A DNA stretch of 64,000 nucleotides from Brachypterus glaber (GCA_958510825.1 OY294052.1:1633816-1697815), one strand, 5' to 3'. Numbered from the stretch's first letter, positions 32,337 through 44,772 are shown. The notes: generated by a model from the letters alone, not told the origin. A program made the numbers and translations.

Positions 32337-32657
32337 TTTAACTGAGTACTTACATTATTCTCAGTTAAATGTCAATTTTAGACTTCCTGATTGGTTAAAT
32401 TGGACAGTTAACTGAGTATAATCTGAGTACCCACTTAAATGGAAAACCCCCTTAATCAGCTGATTAGATTTGTTTATTTTATTATTCAAACTTTTTTCAT
32501 ACATATTGGCGGTACTTATAAAAATATTATCATCTTCTGTCGGAAAGTTTTTATAAACGTTTATTTTGAGATAAGGGCAATTTTAACTATTTTCTAAACA
32601 AATTTCGCACTAACCAATGAGGCTGAAGTTTGCAACGTTTTTTTGCAACGAAAATTC

Positions 32658-32785
32658 AAATAGTATATTAAAGTACTAGTTTCATAACATACATTTTTAA
32701 CGCACGAGTACAAATTTAGAAAACAAGCCGCTTGCGGCGAGTTTTCTAAAGTACTAGTGCGCTAAAAACATGTTATGGAATAAGT
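32658..32785 (+). repeat. Solo foldback of the gccgcttgcggc hairpin family
   Basis: Only the left 120-bp palindrome of the 127-655 element is present: agtatattaaagtactag ... gccgcttgcggc ... tagtgcgctaaaaacatgtt. Confidence 0.65.
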
Positions 32786-33446
32786 TACTAGTTAAAACAT
32801 GAAACGAATCAGCTGGATTAGAGGTATTTTCGCTTGTTTTTTTAGGTACGTTCTTTTATATTGGAAAAATATGAGTGGCTCAGAGTTGCCTTAAGTTAAC
32901 ACTCACGTTTCCGAATTCAAGAAAAATTACAGATATCTGATCAAAATGAGGTAAAAAAAATATGCCTATAGAGGTTTAGATTTAACTGAGTACTTTAATT
33001 TTTCTTAGTTTTAGACTCCCTTATAAGTTAGATTTGACAGTTAAGTGACACTCAGTTACTTAGTTACTGTCAATAACTTACTGAGTATAATCTGAGTACT
33101 CATTTAAATGGAAACATCAGCTAGATTAGATTTGTTTGTTTTATTATTCAAACTTTTTTCATATTTTGGCGGTACTAACAAAAATATTATTATATTGTGT
33201 CGGAATGTTTCTGTATACGTTTATCACTAATAAGGGTAATTTTAACTATTTTCTAAACAAATGTTGCACTTACCAAGCTTCAACGCCGAAATTTTCACAG
33301 AAAATATCACAATTTCGAAAAAAAGTTAAACCGTCAGTTTTTCTTAAACCACAAAAATAGCAATGTCTTTGGGCGAAACAATTTTTATCACATAGGTTAC
33401 TGGTTACAATTTGAAATAATCATTTGGACTGCATTATTCCATCTCC

Positions 33447-33600
33447 GTCTAGCGCCAACTCAACGCGGCGACCGGCGTTCAACTGCCGGCGTCGTCTCAC
33501 TGTCTGAAAAGCCGGTATCACAAAGCCCGAATGGAGCCGGAACCACACGAACATCTGACAGTCAGCTGATTTCGCGTCGCGATGAATTTTACCTGCATTT
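33447..33600. other. CpG-rich patch of unknown identity
   Basis: GC content and CpG density rise sharply (for example gcggcgaccggcg and gccggcgtcgtc) against an AT-rich background. On the minus strand a frame stays open for about 50 codons from near 33590 to 33433, Arg-rich in the middle (QTVRRRRQLNAGRRVE), with no ATG at a sensible place. Possible readings: 5' exon or promoter, or the end of a GC-rich transposon. No decisive evidence for either. Confidence 0.3.
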
Positions 33601-34149
33601 AATATCGCAATAAGCAGGATTATTGTGCAGGATTACGAAACGCGGTCTGCTGACACTTCTCGATACAGTAGCTAACTTGCCTTGGCAACTACTAGGAAAT
33701 CATTTACTATTCAAAAATATAAAACAGGTACCTTTTCTAGACGGGTGGAAAAATGAGGAAGTTTATACAATAAGATATCAAATTTACTTCACTTTTCCTG
33801 TATTCTTGGGTCATTTCCTTTGTTTTTTTCTTTGGGAACGTTCAAGTATTACGTAACGCAAAATATGGACATTTTTATTCGAGTTTGTAAAACTTAAGCG
33901 TATAATTTGTGAGGATATTCGCCTAGAAATTTCTTACCTTTTTGCGCCTGCGGCTCAAGGCCTTCTTTACGCTTTTTTATTCGAGTTTGTAAAACTTAAG
34001 CATGAAATCTGTAAAAATGTTCGCCTGCGACGATAGAAATTTCTTGGATTTTTATAAAATTTAAACTTGTAACACGCGTATTGTTTTAAAATTAAAATCT
34101 AATCAAAATTGTAAAAAAATCGCCTGAGGCCCAATGGTTTTTTTATTTT
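33601..34149. repeat. Repeat segment (ccttttctagacgggtgg), copy 1, and flanks
   Basis: gtaccttttctagacgggtg through aagatatcaaatttacttc and ggtcatttccttt at 33727-33830 match 34748-34850. A gggaacgttc end fragment follows at 33837-33862. The phrase cgagtttgtaaaacttaag occurs twice (33881 and 33981). The ORF at 33623-33856 is repeat sequence. Confidence 0.5.
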
Positions 34150-34747
34150 TTAAAATTTAGGATTGTAAAAATTGAATTTTAAAATACATATTGAATTTAA
34201 AAATAAAACGGCAGAAATTAACAGAATTTGTGAAAACTTTCTCCTAGTTAATGAAAGGCTACGATGGGAAAGAGATTTTTTGGAAAAAAAAAAAAAAACT
34301 TCCCTGGACCTGCGGTTAAATTGGTCCAGCTTTCTTCGTTTTATATCATTATAATTTGGATCTGTTTTATTGTATAATAATAATTTGGATCCGAAAATGT
34401 CTAAAAATGAATTTTTTGCACTTCTGAATTTATTTCTCGAAATCCTAACGTGGCGAAGAAAGGCCAACCGATTTTGAACAACACCACAAAATCTTTGGGG
34501 TCCTCTGAATTTAAATCATGCCGGCCTGTGTTAGAGAATGCCATTAATGTGGCATATCAATATTACAAACTGAAAAATATTGCAAAAGGTGTGTCAGGAT
34601 AATTGCTGTATCCAACAAAGGTCAACGTCCTTTTAAAGACAAACCCTTACTATTATATAAGTAGGAGTTGTATATTTATTTATAAGCAGTGGTCGGATCG
34701 AAGTATTCATTTACCGGGGGCCCCAAAAATTAAAAAATACGAAACGG
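34150..34747. other. Non-coding spacer
   Basis: Overlapping antisense ORFs (34150-34467 minus, 34172-34354 plus) are not credible: both run through an A12 homopolymer and show no domain. Confidence 0.4.
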
Positions 34748-34926
34748 TTACCTTTTCTAGACGGGTGGAAAATAAGGAAGTTTATATTATAAGATATCAA
34801 ATTGCCTTCAATTTTCCTGTATTTTTGGACCACTTCCTTTTGTTTTTTATTTGTAGCTTTATCGGATTGTTTTTCTGGCGGCACCATTATCAGAAATTTA
34901 TTAAAAGAAAAATTAATTTAAATTAA
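34748..34926 (+). repeat. Repeat segment (ccttttctagacgggtgg), copy 2
   Basis: DNA-level match to 33727-33830. Part of the frame is conserved too (IRYQI...FPVFL), but the two copies differ by frame-altering indels, and neither has an upstream gene structure. Confidence 0.5.
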
Positions 34927-35036
34927 TTTTACCTATGATTGAAATTTTACTAGTGACATCTAACTAAAAATGTAAAAATATATCAGCATTTATTAAAATG
35001 CTTATATTCCAAGATGGTTTTACGATAAAAATGATT

Positions 35037-35182
35037 ACATATCTGTGGCTTGATTCTCAAAGGGCGGATGTCACTTTGTCAATAGCAACTTTTTCACGTC
35101 AATTAACTCTGATCTAATATTTTAAAAACGCTGCTACTGGCAAAGTGACATACGCCCTTTGAGAACCAAGCCACAGATATGT
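35037..35182. mobile_element. 146-bp MITE with 42-bp TIRs
   Basis: Left acatatctgtggcttgattc then tcaaagggcggatgtcactttg is mirrored at the right by caaagtgacatacgcccttt then gagaaccaagccacagatatgt. The loop is about 60 bp with no ORF. Confidence 0.7.
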
Positions 35183-36784
35183 TTTTGTAGGGAATAAAAC
35201 ATTATTATATATATAATATATTACTATAAATAATAAGTGAGATAACGCTAAAAATTACAGTTTTTGTCCATTTTGCCTCCATTGCTCATGTTAACCATAT
35301 TTGATGTGCACTGGATAGGTAAAGGTATTAATTGTCATTTTCTTGTACATTTTTTCATTAAATAGATTGTATTTTAGTACTTGAACCTAAATTCCCTATA
35401 ATTTAATTGTCTTCTTTTTTGCAATAAACCTTGAACTTTACGATTCTATTACCCAGATCAGCCTCAAATATATGCAAAACCGAATGTTTACTTGGTAACA
35501 CCTTTTAGATATACCTATCTTGTATAATCTTAAGGTTTTGTGTATAATAATAATTTAGCTGATATCTTTAACGTAGATTTAGGTAATTGGTATTAGGGAA
35601 AAGTGAATCAAACTAAACCATGCGCATGCATGCGCGTAAAACGATTATAGGAAGAATTATTACTATGCGATAGTTTGTAGTATTAAAATTTTTCATTTAT
35701 TCCAAAAAACATTCTTCTATTTCAATAATTTTCCAACTATACAAGGTTGGTAGCCAATTGCCGTATTGACATTTACTTGACAATAGAAAAAATAACTGTC
35801 AAAATGGAAAAACAAAAGCATAACATCTTTAAAAAGCACTAGCGTTGTAATGTGAACTCAAACATGCGCCTTATACAAAGTAGATTTAAATATCGGTTTC
35901 TATTAACATTACTAATAGCTTACACGGAAAAAAATATAGCTAAGAGCGCTATAAGACATATACCAAGCTAATTATAATCGCTTATTATATAAATATAAGG
36001 CTTCCTGTTACAATTATGGCATTCAGTGTAACAAATTATATGGAATACTTTAATTGTTTAGTAAATAATAATGCTAATAATGTTTATAATATAATAAAAT
36101 TTCTGTAAATTTATAATAGTGCCTGTAATAAATATAATCGTTTCCAATTTATTTGTAACATTATTAGTTTTCGTGTCTCTTATAATATATAGCTTAAATC
36201 ATTATAACTTGCGACTGTTACCAAATATCTTTTTTGTCTAGAGGGGTCATTTTGGGCCACTTTTCCCTACCTAGATTTTGGAGATTAGGTTTTATTATTT
36301 ATTAATTTAAGCAATTAAATTACATATTGGTTAATATGTAAGTTTCCAAATGTTATGCATTTAAGAGTTTATAATTATAATAATTACAGGTGTATGTAAT
36401 TTTAAAAATGTTCTGCAACTATTATAAAATAATTTTTAAATTAAGTGAAAGATATGCACGATATGCGTTGCATAATGCTAGACAATCAATCTAAGTGACT
36501 AGGAAACTTATGATGTTTATTATTTTTTACACTCCTTGCAACTTAATCCAAAAATTAAAAAACAAATGTCAAGAATCTTTTTTTTTGTACCAACGTGCGT
36601 CATATAAAAATACTTTTATTAAAACGATCAATCCTACCAAATTTGAGAAAAAAAATCCCCAGAAAAAAAATATTTAGCTTCTAAATTTTGCTATAATATT
36701 TTAAAAATATGTACTATTCCTAGTACTTCCAATTACGAGGAGAAATTTATAGAATGCAAAATAAATCCATCTTCACGGCTTGTT
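35183..36784. other. AT-rich intron-like DNA
   Basis: Nothing supported. A cacggaaaaaaat end-like motif near 35930 may mark an old element. The ORF at 36495-36677 is low-complexity. Confidence 0.4.
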
Positions 36785-37450
36785 ACATCGGCACTTAGTG
36801 CTACTAAGAGTGCCTATGTATTGAAATCTTCGCCGAAAAGTGAAAATCTTTGACCACGTTTTACTTCACATTTCTCGACGTTTTAGACCATTCTGAGTCG
36901 AAATCAGTAAAAAAAATATTTTGCGTCCGTCTGTCTGTCTGTCTATCTGGGTGTAAACTCTCTAACTCCATTTCTACATGAGATATCGACTGACGGTATT
37001 TTGCATATTGTTTCTTATTCTTATTATATTCCGAAGAGCTGATTAGATTTTGGGGGTAAGGGGGTAAAAATAGGGTAAAACTCCTATTTTTAGCGTTTTT
37101 TGTTTATAATTAAGGCAATTATTATTGTATTTGGTTAATTTAGCACTTATATAAAAGATAATTTTAAATTGGTCAAAAAATGTTATAAACAACGTTTTCC
37201 TAAAACGCATTGTTTTCGATATATTGGCGTTTAAAGCAGTAAAATGTTTTTTAGCATATCTGACATATTCATAACCCGATTTCAAAAAATTATATTTTAA
37301 ATAAAAGCTCTTTTTAAGCCCTATAAAAAATGTTATATGCAGTTTTTTGCTAGAATATAAGGTTTTAAAGATACAGAATTTAAAATCAAATAAAACACCT
37401 AGTTTGAAATTTTCAAGCTAGATGGCTCTAGTGTACAATACTGCCGATGT
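36785..37450. repeat. acatcggcact element, copy 2 (666 bp)
   Basis: Same layout as 31079-31733, with a perfect right end (agtgccgatgt allowing one base: actgccgatgt). It contains a ctgtctgtctgtc run. Similarity continues past the end to about 37483. A solo hairpin of the family is at 42216-42246. Confidence 0.6.
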
Positions 37451-37782
37451 TTTGACAGGGTGCTTGCAACGTTTTATCTAGTTTATGTTAAATGTTTATG
37501 TGGCAACTAAGCCTTTTGGTAGTGGCACGCACAAATTCTGATTAAATTCGCTCTATGGAAAATTGTTAAATGGCAGGAAAAGTCGCTGACTGCAGAATTT
37601 TCTCTGATGTAAAAGAGAGATAAGATATTATAAACTTAATTATCTAAGACACTTTTTATTAGGGTATTTGGCTTAAAAATTTATTTTTAAAAACGTTTAT
37701 ACTTTCAAGCAGTAAAAATGACGAAAATACCCATTTCAACCCTATTTTAAACCACAAAAAAAATGTCAAAAAAAGATATGGT
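37451..37782. repeat. Spacer and left remnant of a cagtgcggtcc foldback
   Basis: From about 37720, aaaatacccatttcaaccct then attttaaacc matches the central part of the foldback family. It is cut by the hairpin-family copy that follows and resumes at 38080. Confidence 0.5.
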
Positions 37783-38079
37783 AAAATGAGAAAATTAACC
37801 TGCTTGGCTCACGCCTCGCAGGTTAATTTTCGAGAGGGCAATATCGGTTTACCCATGAGTGCCATACAAGGTTTTATCCAATAAATAGCTTAGGAATTCA
37901 TATTTTTATTGAAAGTTTTAATGACATTTACAAGAAAATAATTTAACAACTGACAGTTGAGTGGGTAAAATAAATAATTATCCACTCAATAAAGTAAAAG
38001 CCACGCGGGGGTTATTATTGAGTTTATCTATTTAAAATAAAGCTGGTAATTGTCTTATTATCTGTATGTATTGGATAAA
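37783..38079 (+). repeat. Hairpin-family element, copy f (5' truncated)
   Basis: Begins within the hairpin (aaaattaacctgcttggc ... gcaggttaattttc) and runs to tattggataaa. It lies inside an older foldback remnant. Confidence 0.7.
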
Positions 38080-38218
38080 ATGATTTATCACACGATCCCC
38101 CTTTTCAATAAAAAAGTAACCACATTTTAAGAGCTGAAAATATCAAAAAGATAGTTTAACTTATCTTAACTAATTAAAAAGGTCAAGAGGGGGAGGGGGT
38201 GACTTATGGACCGCACAA
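38080..38218 (-). repeat. Right remnant of a cagtgcggtcc foldback
   Basis: tgatttatcacacgatcccc ... cacattttaagagctgaaa ... gggtgacttatggaccgca is the right arm and terminus of the family. Confidence 0.6.
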
Positions 38219-38726
38219 ATAAGGGCTACAAGACATTATAATGTAGCTATACTTGTCATCTCTGAATGACTTGATTAACGAAAATTAATCAGCCGTTGTC
38301 GAACAGGCTAGCCAACATATCAGAAACATCAAGTGTGCTGTTTATCTAGTCCACTAACCACCCTATTTAATTACACCCTTGCTGTCTGGCTCTACAGGGC
38401 GTCTTTTAATGAGAGAATGAGTGATGACCTATCTAGCAGGATTACAGACAGAAATTAAACAAAAATGGTAATACCATCAATTACGCCACGCTATTTTTGA
38501 TCATTTGGTTAAAGGGGGGAGAGATAAATTAAATTAATATTTTTAAACTTGAAATTATATTTTTATATTAGATTAAAAAATGTGGCGTGACGTCACGGTG
38601 AATTCAATACTCCCTCTACCTCATCAGACTTCGTCACGCTTAAGCTAACCCCCTCTTCTCCTTACTTCGTGACGTAATTAATTGATGGCCCCATAAGAGG
38701 TTTGGTTTTGTTATCCTGCATAAACC
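38219..38726. other. Non-coding spacer, slightly GC-richer
   Basis: The tract at 38580-38690 has ggcgtgacgtcacggtg, containing the palindrome gtgacgtcac (CRE-like tgacgtca at 38587-38594). No open frame of note. Confidence 0.4.
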
Positions 38727-39139
38727 AATGGAGATTTATCCCGTTAAATTAGACAGGGACAAAAGTTCTACCCAAAAAGGATAGAAGACATACATACACT
38801 CCCACTTCCACCCAACCAAACAAATTCTATATTTGTTCTTTGTTGAACAAATACAATATTTACTTGGCCGGGCGAAAAGTGTAACTATTTATTTTTATTA
38901 AAGAAATTACTGGCGCCATCTCAATTTTAGTAGAATTATCTTATTCTACAGATTCACATTAGCTATGTTCGTTCGTGCCGCTCACTGCTACACTTTCCGG
39001 CCAACCAAATAAATACTGTATTTGTTGTATGAAAAACAAATACAGTATTTATTTGGTTGGCTGGAAAGTGTAGCACAAATGAGATAGAGATAGGGTAGAC
39101 GTATTTTGTTTCATAATTCTAGTTGTAGAGAGCTCTATT
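38727..39139 (-). mobile_element. Twin-hairpin MITE, copy 4 (413 bp, minus)
   Basis: Full length in inverted orientation; both hairpins intact. It differs from copy 5 (40906) at only a handful of sites. Confidence 0.8.
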
Positions 39140-39476
39140 GGTTAAAACTATAAACTTTCAATATAACAGTGAATTCTTGAAGCAAGAAATTATTTAAATA
39201 TGCAATAATTCTTGGGCGGGGAAAAATTGAAAATATGGACGAAGAAAATCAATTTTTTTTTTAAATTATGGCGAAGGCGCCACTATGTAAAATATGATTT
39301 TCAACATCCATTAATTATGTAACACTAATGTCCATCTTCGAAGGGCCGCAGCTCCCTTGGGGCTCATTTCCGGACCAACCTTTATAGAAACATTTTTTTC
39401 ATATCTGTATATAAAATACAGCCGGGAAAAAATAATGAAATTAAATTTTACTATACGTAGAGCATAGACCAAGTCA
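39140..39476. repeat. Spacer with a cagggtgattc-family fragment
   Basis: 39335-39405 (cgaagggccgcagctccctt, gggctcatttccggaccaac, ctttatagaaac) matches, on the minus strand, the left arm of that family. Confidence 0.5.
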
Positions 39477-39479
39477 CTA

Positions 39480-39685
39480 TAGTCGTATTAAAGATACAAG
39501 TCGCTTGCAAAACAACTTTACAGAACGATATCTCAAGAACGCTGTGACACAGAGACTTAAATTTTGGACCCCAGATTTTCAACGTGGCAAAGAACTGTTG
39601 GTTAGAACTTCAAGTCTCTATGTTAAAGCGTTCTTGAAATATCGTAGTGTAAAGATGTTTTGCAAGCGACTTTAATACGACTATA
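39480..39685. mobile_element. Foldback element of about 206 bp
   Basis: tagtcgtattaaagatacaa then gtcgcttgcaaaacaac is mirrored by tgttttgcaagcgac then tttaatacgacta; inner arms gatatctcaagaacgct and agcgttcttgaaatatc also match. Related single arms occur near 40455 and 56655. Confidence 0.6.
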
Positions 39686-40905
39686 CTTGGTGTGAATGGA
39701 AGGGTTTTTAGGCTTTTTAAAAACAGTTTTTATCATACCATTTGTATGACATCATATACGTTTATGTCTGGTATTTTTTTAAAATATATAAATAGCATAC
39801 GGTTTGATTTGTAAGGATTGAAAGCTTTTTGGGGGAGAAATATGTGTTCAAGAGGTCTTGCTAAGTTTTTCTCCCGTACTTTCGACCAAGGACTAAAAAC
39901 GAATTGATTTTGAACGGTGCATTCATATGGGGTTATAGTATAAAGTAAGGGGTTTACGAGAACCAAGAAACGGAACTTCTCGTCACGATTTTCGAGAGTC
40001 TCAATTTTCGAGATAAAAAATAGGCTGATCTTGTCTTGAAAATTTGTCTTTAACTTCTTGTCTCATCTCGCGAGATTCTTGATTTACAAGACTCTCGACA
40101 TTCTGAAGGGTTGATTGACCTTAGTATCACGTGTCGAAATATTTCCAAACCAGGCAAGTTTTTATTATTGACAATGATTCTATATTTCCATATCTTTCAG
40201 ATACCTTAATGTTAGTGCACAAAAAAAAATAAAAAATATTTACCCCCTCACTCCCGTGGGGGTGGAGTTATTTTTTTTATTATCAGATTCAAATTCAGCA
40301 ACCTCAAAAACCCCTATATAGCAATTTTCGAATTTTTGTGAAAAAATATAGCATTTTTCCCATTTGCTCCATTGCCCCATCCCAATGTTTGTCAAAAACA
40401 ATCCCGAGCGAGAACTTTTGGTAACATACCTGTATGCCCAGTTTCAAGTCTCTAGCTTAAAGCGTTCTTAAGTTATCGTGCTCACAAGATTTCCCGGACC
40501 GACATTTTTTTTGCTCAAAATTGATTTGTCGGCATAAAAAGTCATAAAACGCAAAAAAAATTCAAAATTTTTGCACTTAGTTTTTGTTCTTAGTCGTATT
40601 ATTTGACAGGCTAGGTCACAACACACCACTCGAGACGAAAAAAGGAAAAAGAAGGAAAATGTTTCAATAGTGGATAATAATCTTCGAAATAATTACAAGC
40701 TAGACTAGATGAACAGTTGTAGGCATCTTACCTTATTAAAACATCGGCACTATTTTGTGTTTAATATGCAACCATTAATACACCCGCGTGTTATGTGAGT
40801 TGCACAAAAAAATAGAAAAGAAATAGAAGTTTTAAGGAGTTGCATAACATTTTTGTTTTAATTTAAAGACGCTTGCATTTGAGATATTTTATGAAATTGT
40901 TGTCC
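39686..40905. other. Non-coding spacer with repeat traces
   Basis: aaagcgttcttaagttatcgtgctc near 40460 is a lone arm of the preceding family. A tagacta-rich segment follows. The ORF at 39733-39966 has no domain. Confidence 0.4.
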
Positions 40906-41318
40906 AATAGAGCTCTCTACAACTAGAATTATGAAACAAAATACGTCTACCCTATCTCTATCTCATTTGTGCTACACTTTCCAGCCAACCAAATAAATAC
41001 TGTATTTGTGTTTCATACAACAAATACACTATTTATTTGGTTGGCCGGAAAGTGTAACACTGAGCGGCACGAACGAACATAGCTAATGTGAATCTGTAGA
41101 ATAAGATAATTCTACTAAAATTGAGATGGCGCCAGTAATTTCTTTAATAAAAATAAATAGTTACACTTTTCGCCCGGCCAAGTAAATATTGTATTTGTTC
41201 AACAAAGAACAAATATAGAATTTGTTTGGTTGGGTGGAAGTGGGAGTGTATGTATGTATTCTATCCTTTTTGGGTAGAACTTTTGTCCCTGTCTAATTTA
41301 ACGGGATAAATCTCCATT
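40906..41318 (+). mobile_element. Twin-hairpin MITE, copy 5 (413 bp)
   Basis: Full length, ccaatagagctctctac to aacgggataaatctccatt. The first hairpin has two loop or stem changes (tgtgtttcat, acactattt). Confidence 0.8.
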
Positions 41319-41431
41319 CTTACTTCATAGCCCTAATCGTTTTAAATTTTGGGGGTAACACCCCATAAATCCAATCAGATCTTCTAGAAATGGATTGAAT
41401 TTACAAACAGAAAGACGTATTTTTTTATATA

Positions 41432-42146
41432 CAGTGCGGTCCAAAAGTCACCCCCCCCCCTTTAACTTTTGAACGAGTTGAGATATCGACTTCAAATTTA
41501 GAACTCTTAAATAAGACAACTTAAACTATCTTTTAGGATATATTTTATATTTTCAGCTCTTAAAATGTGGGTGGGGTGCATGGGGGGACATTTTTTTAGA
41601 TAGAAAGGGGGGTCGTGTGATACATCATTTTAAAGATTATAAAATTCTCTATTTAAACTAACATTTTTAAATTTTTTAAAAATGTTTTTTAAGGTTTTGA
41701 ATTTTCAATTTTTTGTGCTAAAACATTCGATTTTTTAAGTTTTTTTTTATAAATTTTTATTTATGTCAATAAAATTAGTTTAAAAGTATAATTAACATTT
41801 TTTTATGATGAAATTAGGCATTTTTAAAAAATTATTTGTTTTTTTTTAGAGGAATTTTGACATTAATACCCATTTTCAACCCCATTTTAAACCCAATTTT
41901 TTTTTTATTTAAAAATATGGAATTAAATGGAAAATTTTATAAGCTTTAAAATGATGTATTACACGACCCCCTTTCCATTTAAAAAAATGTGCCCCCATGC
42001 CAGGGACCCACATTTTAAGAGCTGAAAGTATTAAATATATGCTAAAAGATAGTTTAATTTGTCTTATTTAAAAGTTCCAAATTTGAAGTCGATATCTCAA
42101 CTGGTTCAAAAGTTAAGAGGGGGGGGTTGACTTTTGGACCGCTCTG
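41432..42146. mobile_element. 715-bp TA-flanked foldback with cagtgcggtccaaaagtc ends
   Basis: TA precedes and follows the element. The ends cagtgcggtccaaaagtcac and gacttttggaccgctctg mirror each other, and the mirror runs inward across nearly the whole element (for example gatacatcattttaaag against ctttaaaatgatgtatta). TA flanks and CAGTG(C/A)GGTCC-type ends fit a Tc1/mariner-related non-autonomous element. No transposase ORF. Transcribed, it would make a long imperfect hairpin RNA. Confidence 0.75.
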
Positions 42147-42215
42147 TATATTTCGACTCAGGAAGGTCTAAAGCGTCGACAAGAATGAAAAAAACAGTCA
42201 AACATTTTGACTCAA

Positions 42216-42246
42216 ACATCGGCACTCTCAGTAGAAGTGCCGATGT
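42216..42246. repeat. Solo acatcggcact hairpin
   Basis: acatcggcact-ctcagtaga-agtgccgatgt, the terminal hairpin of the element family at 31079 and 36785, standing alone. Confidence 0.6.
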
Positions 42247-42706
42247 AATAAAATGTGAAACCATTGAAACTAATAAGAAAGATACTTAAAACGGAAAAAC
42301 TTTTAGAGAGAAAACATAGAAATGTTGGCGTTTAATTGCTTGGAACAGTATGAAACATTAAACATTTTGCTAATGGTGAAGGCATCCTTAAAGTTACTAT
42401 GATATATAATGTGGCTGGAAAATTTTTTATTTTAAGTCAAAAATAATTATATCCAGAGTTTAACTTTTAATTAGATACAGGCAATGTAACTGGCACCCGT
42501 CCTACTCCGCCTTGTCCATTGTCTAGATAATATGGATGCGTTGTTGCCACATTTAGCGGTTAATATGCAGTACAATGTCTAATCATAGGTTAAACGTACT
42601 GTATTATTATATTTTAACATGTGTGGGATTAAAAGTATTAGTTATTTACCCACACTGAAAAAAGATCTGGTTTCAGCAGCAAGAAAAATAGTTGGTCCGT
42701 ATTTAA
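42247..42706. other. Non-coding spacer
   Basis: No feature recognised. Confidence 0.4.
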
Positions 42707-42709
42707 CTA

Positions 42710-43203
42710 CACAGGACCACAAAAAAAATTGTTTTTTATAAACCACACTTTATTTTTTCTACGTATTTTTGGGTGCTGAAAAAGCTATGATAAAATTTTG
42801 CAACTGTGCGTATGGTTTTGAAACAAACTAGGGATCAGAGAAGGCTTTTGATGTTAAATTTGTTTAAATCGCTAAAAAAATATTGAGAAAAAGGGTATCA
42901 TTGAATTTTATGATATTTTTTTGACATGTGCAACGTTAAACCGCCCCCAGACTCTTCACCACTGGAGATAAAAAAATATATGTTTATTACATATATAAAT
43001 TTTTGGCTGTATCTATTATTTATATAAAGTTTTGAATGAAATATATCGGAAAAACACGAAAAAAGTACTATATTTGGAATTTGTGGCCCTGTAAAAATTA
43101 ACCAGGGTAGATATTTAAAATCGTTTTTAGCGCCCAAAAATACGTAGAAAAAAATGTAGTCTGGTTTATAAAAAATATAACTTTATTTTTTTTTGGTCCT
43201 GGG
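42710..43203. mobile_element. 494-bp foldback of the cacaggcccac group
   Basis: Ends cacaggaccacaaaaaaa and tttttttggtcctggg, flanked by CTA on each side. Arms mirror (ttttttctacgtatttttgg against aaaaatacgtagaaaaaa). A 3-bp duplication as in the relatives. The ORF at 42898-43137 lies within it. Confidence 0.7.
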
Positions 43204-44768
43204 CTATTGATGGAGTTTATTTACTTTAAAAAATTGTTTTTCTAAATTCTAATTTTTGCTTGGGTTAATATGGATATCAATTCGGATTTTAGCTGATTCA
43301 AACCGCCGATAAGAGATGCCGCCTAAAATACATAATTTTTGTGGGCCAGTTTAATTTATCATTTTATATCATGTTGTGGTTTTCCTAAACAATCAATTAC
43401 CTACCACAAAATAGCCCAGAAAAGACTATACATGTTTAAACTTGTAATATTCTACGTTTATCTTATCCAGAAGTCAAGAAAGTTTCGTGACGAAAGTCAC
43501 GTGTAAGTTTATTCCTTATTCTCTTTGCATTTTATCTATTTTAAGTACATACAAAACTGTTCTTACGTTTTAAATTCATAAAATTTTTACGGGAAATATG
43601 TTTGGAATGTGTGTGTAAGTGGGAGGCCCGTTGTAAGCACGCACGCCTTATAACGCTCTTGACGGAAAGAAGAGAGCGCGAATGATTCCTCCCCCTTCCG
43701 TCGGAGACTTTCTTTCATGCGGAGAACCATAATTTCGTAGAAATTTAAACCAAATTTTATTATCTCTACTATAACATACTAGTATGGTTTGAAGAGGGTT
43801 GTTTAAATGACGTCATAGTTAGTTGTAAAATCTTTTTCGAGGTTAAAAAGTTGATTGAGTTGTTTATTTTGCGATATTTAAAATTGAGAACCAAAAATGA
43901 GGTCTACAAGGAAAAAATTAGGCTTGTCCTAACTTTGCAAGAACATTTTTGGATAAAGCTTATAAATTACTTACTTTTATTTAACTCGTTTATCGTACCT
44001 ATATTATCCAGGAATGATATTTGACGATTGTTTAAAATAATATCAATAGAATTAATTCTTGCCAAGATTCTTGCAAAAGTGGCAAAACAATCTTGTACAT
44101 AAGTCCGGCTTCCACAAAAACACTAACCTCCTCTTCGTCGAAAAAATATGATTTGGAAAGGACAGAAATATGATAGAAAAGGATAGAAATACTTACTATG
44201 CGAGCAAACCACCTAGGGGTACATGGTTACTAAGAATACGTCATTGTTTGTTGTAGTTAACTAATAAAATGTGTGTAGTATGCTGTTCTTCATTCTAGTA
44301 GTATGTTATAGTTTCGATAATAAAATTTGGTTTTAGTTATCAATTTTTGTTGGCACTACGTTAATTTAATATTAACTTAGATGTGTATAGTTTGTTTGAA
44401 ATTAAACTGAATTATGTATTATGTAGTTCCTTTGCTCTCAACATATCCTTAGGCCCCAGGACGAAAGACAGGTAATTTATAGTACAACTTTTGTACAGTA
44501 ATGCGGCCCTATAGGGCTTTATATAAAGTTACGAAGTCCTACCAATGTTTTTACCAATAAATGGCTGGTTGCAAACCGTAAATTGTTTAAATATTTAAAT
44601 AAAGGGGAAACTGAGGCTAGTTTTATCTTACTTTCTTTTTGATTTCGACATACGAATAAAAAAATGGTTTATTTATTTATATAAATCGAACATGGTCGAT
44701 TTTGCATAATTATTGGATTTGCTATAAACTTAAATGAAAAATTGAAATATTGTTTTTCCATGTCAATT
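43204..44768. other. Non-coding region with a GC-richer patch
   Basis: A solo tttttgtgggcc end lies near 43335. 43620-43740 (ggaggcccgttgtaagcacg ... cccccttccgtcggagac) is less AT-rich and could be a regulatory or 5' region, but no ORF or splice-bounded exon is visible. The rest is AT-rich. Confidence 0.35.
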
Positions 44769-44772
44769 TTAA

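Larger units (their letters stand above)
31806..33425 (+). repeat. Tandem array: about two units of a large repeat
   Basis: gcttcaacgccgaaattttc starts at 31806 and again at 33279. tacgttcttttatatt occurs at 31992 and 32855, tttaactgagta at 32146 and 32989, and the tail attattcaaacttttttcat at about 32481 and 33141. The first unit carries a SINE (32158-32336), and a foldback (32658-32785) lies between the units. The third start at 33279 is followed by only about 150 bp. Confidence 0.65.
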
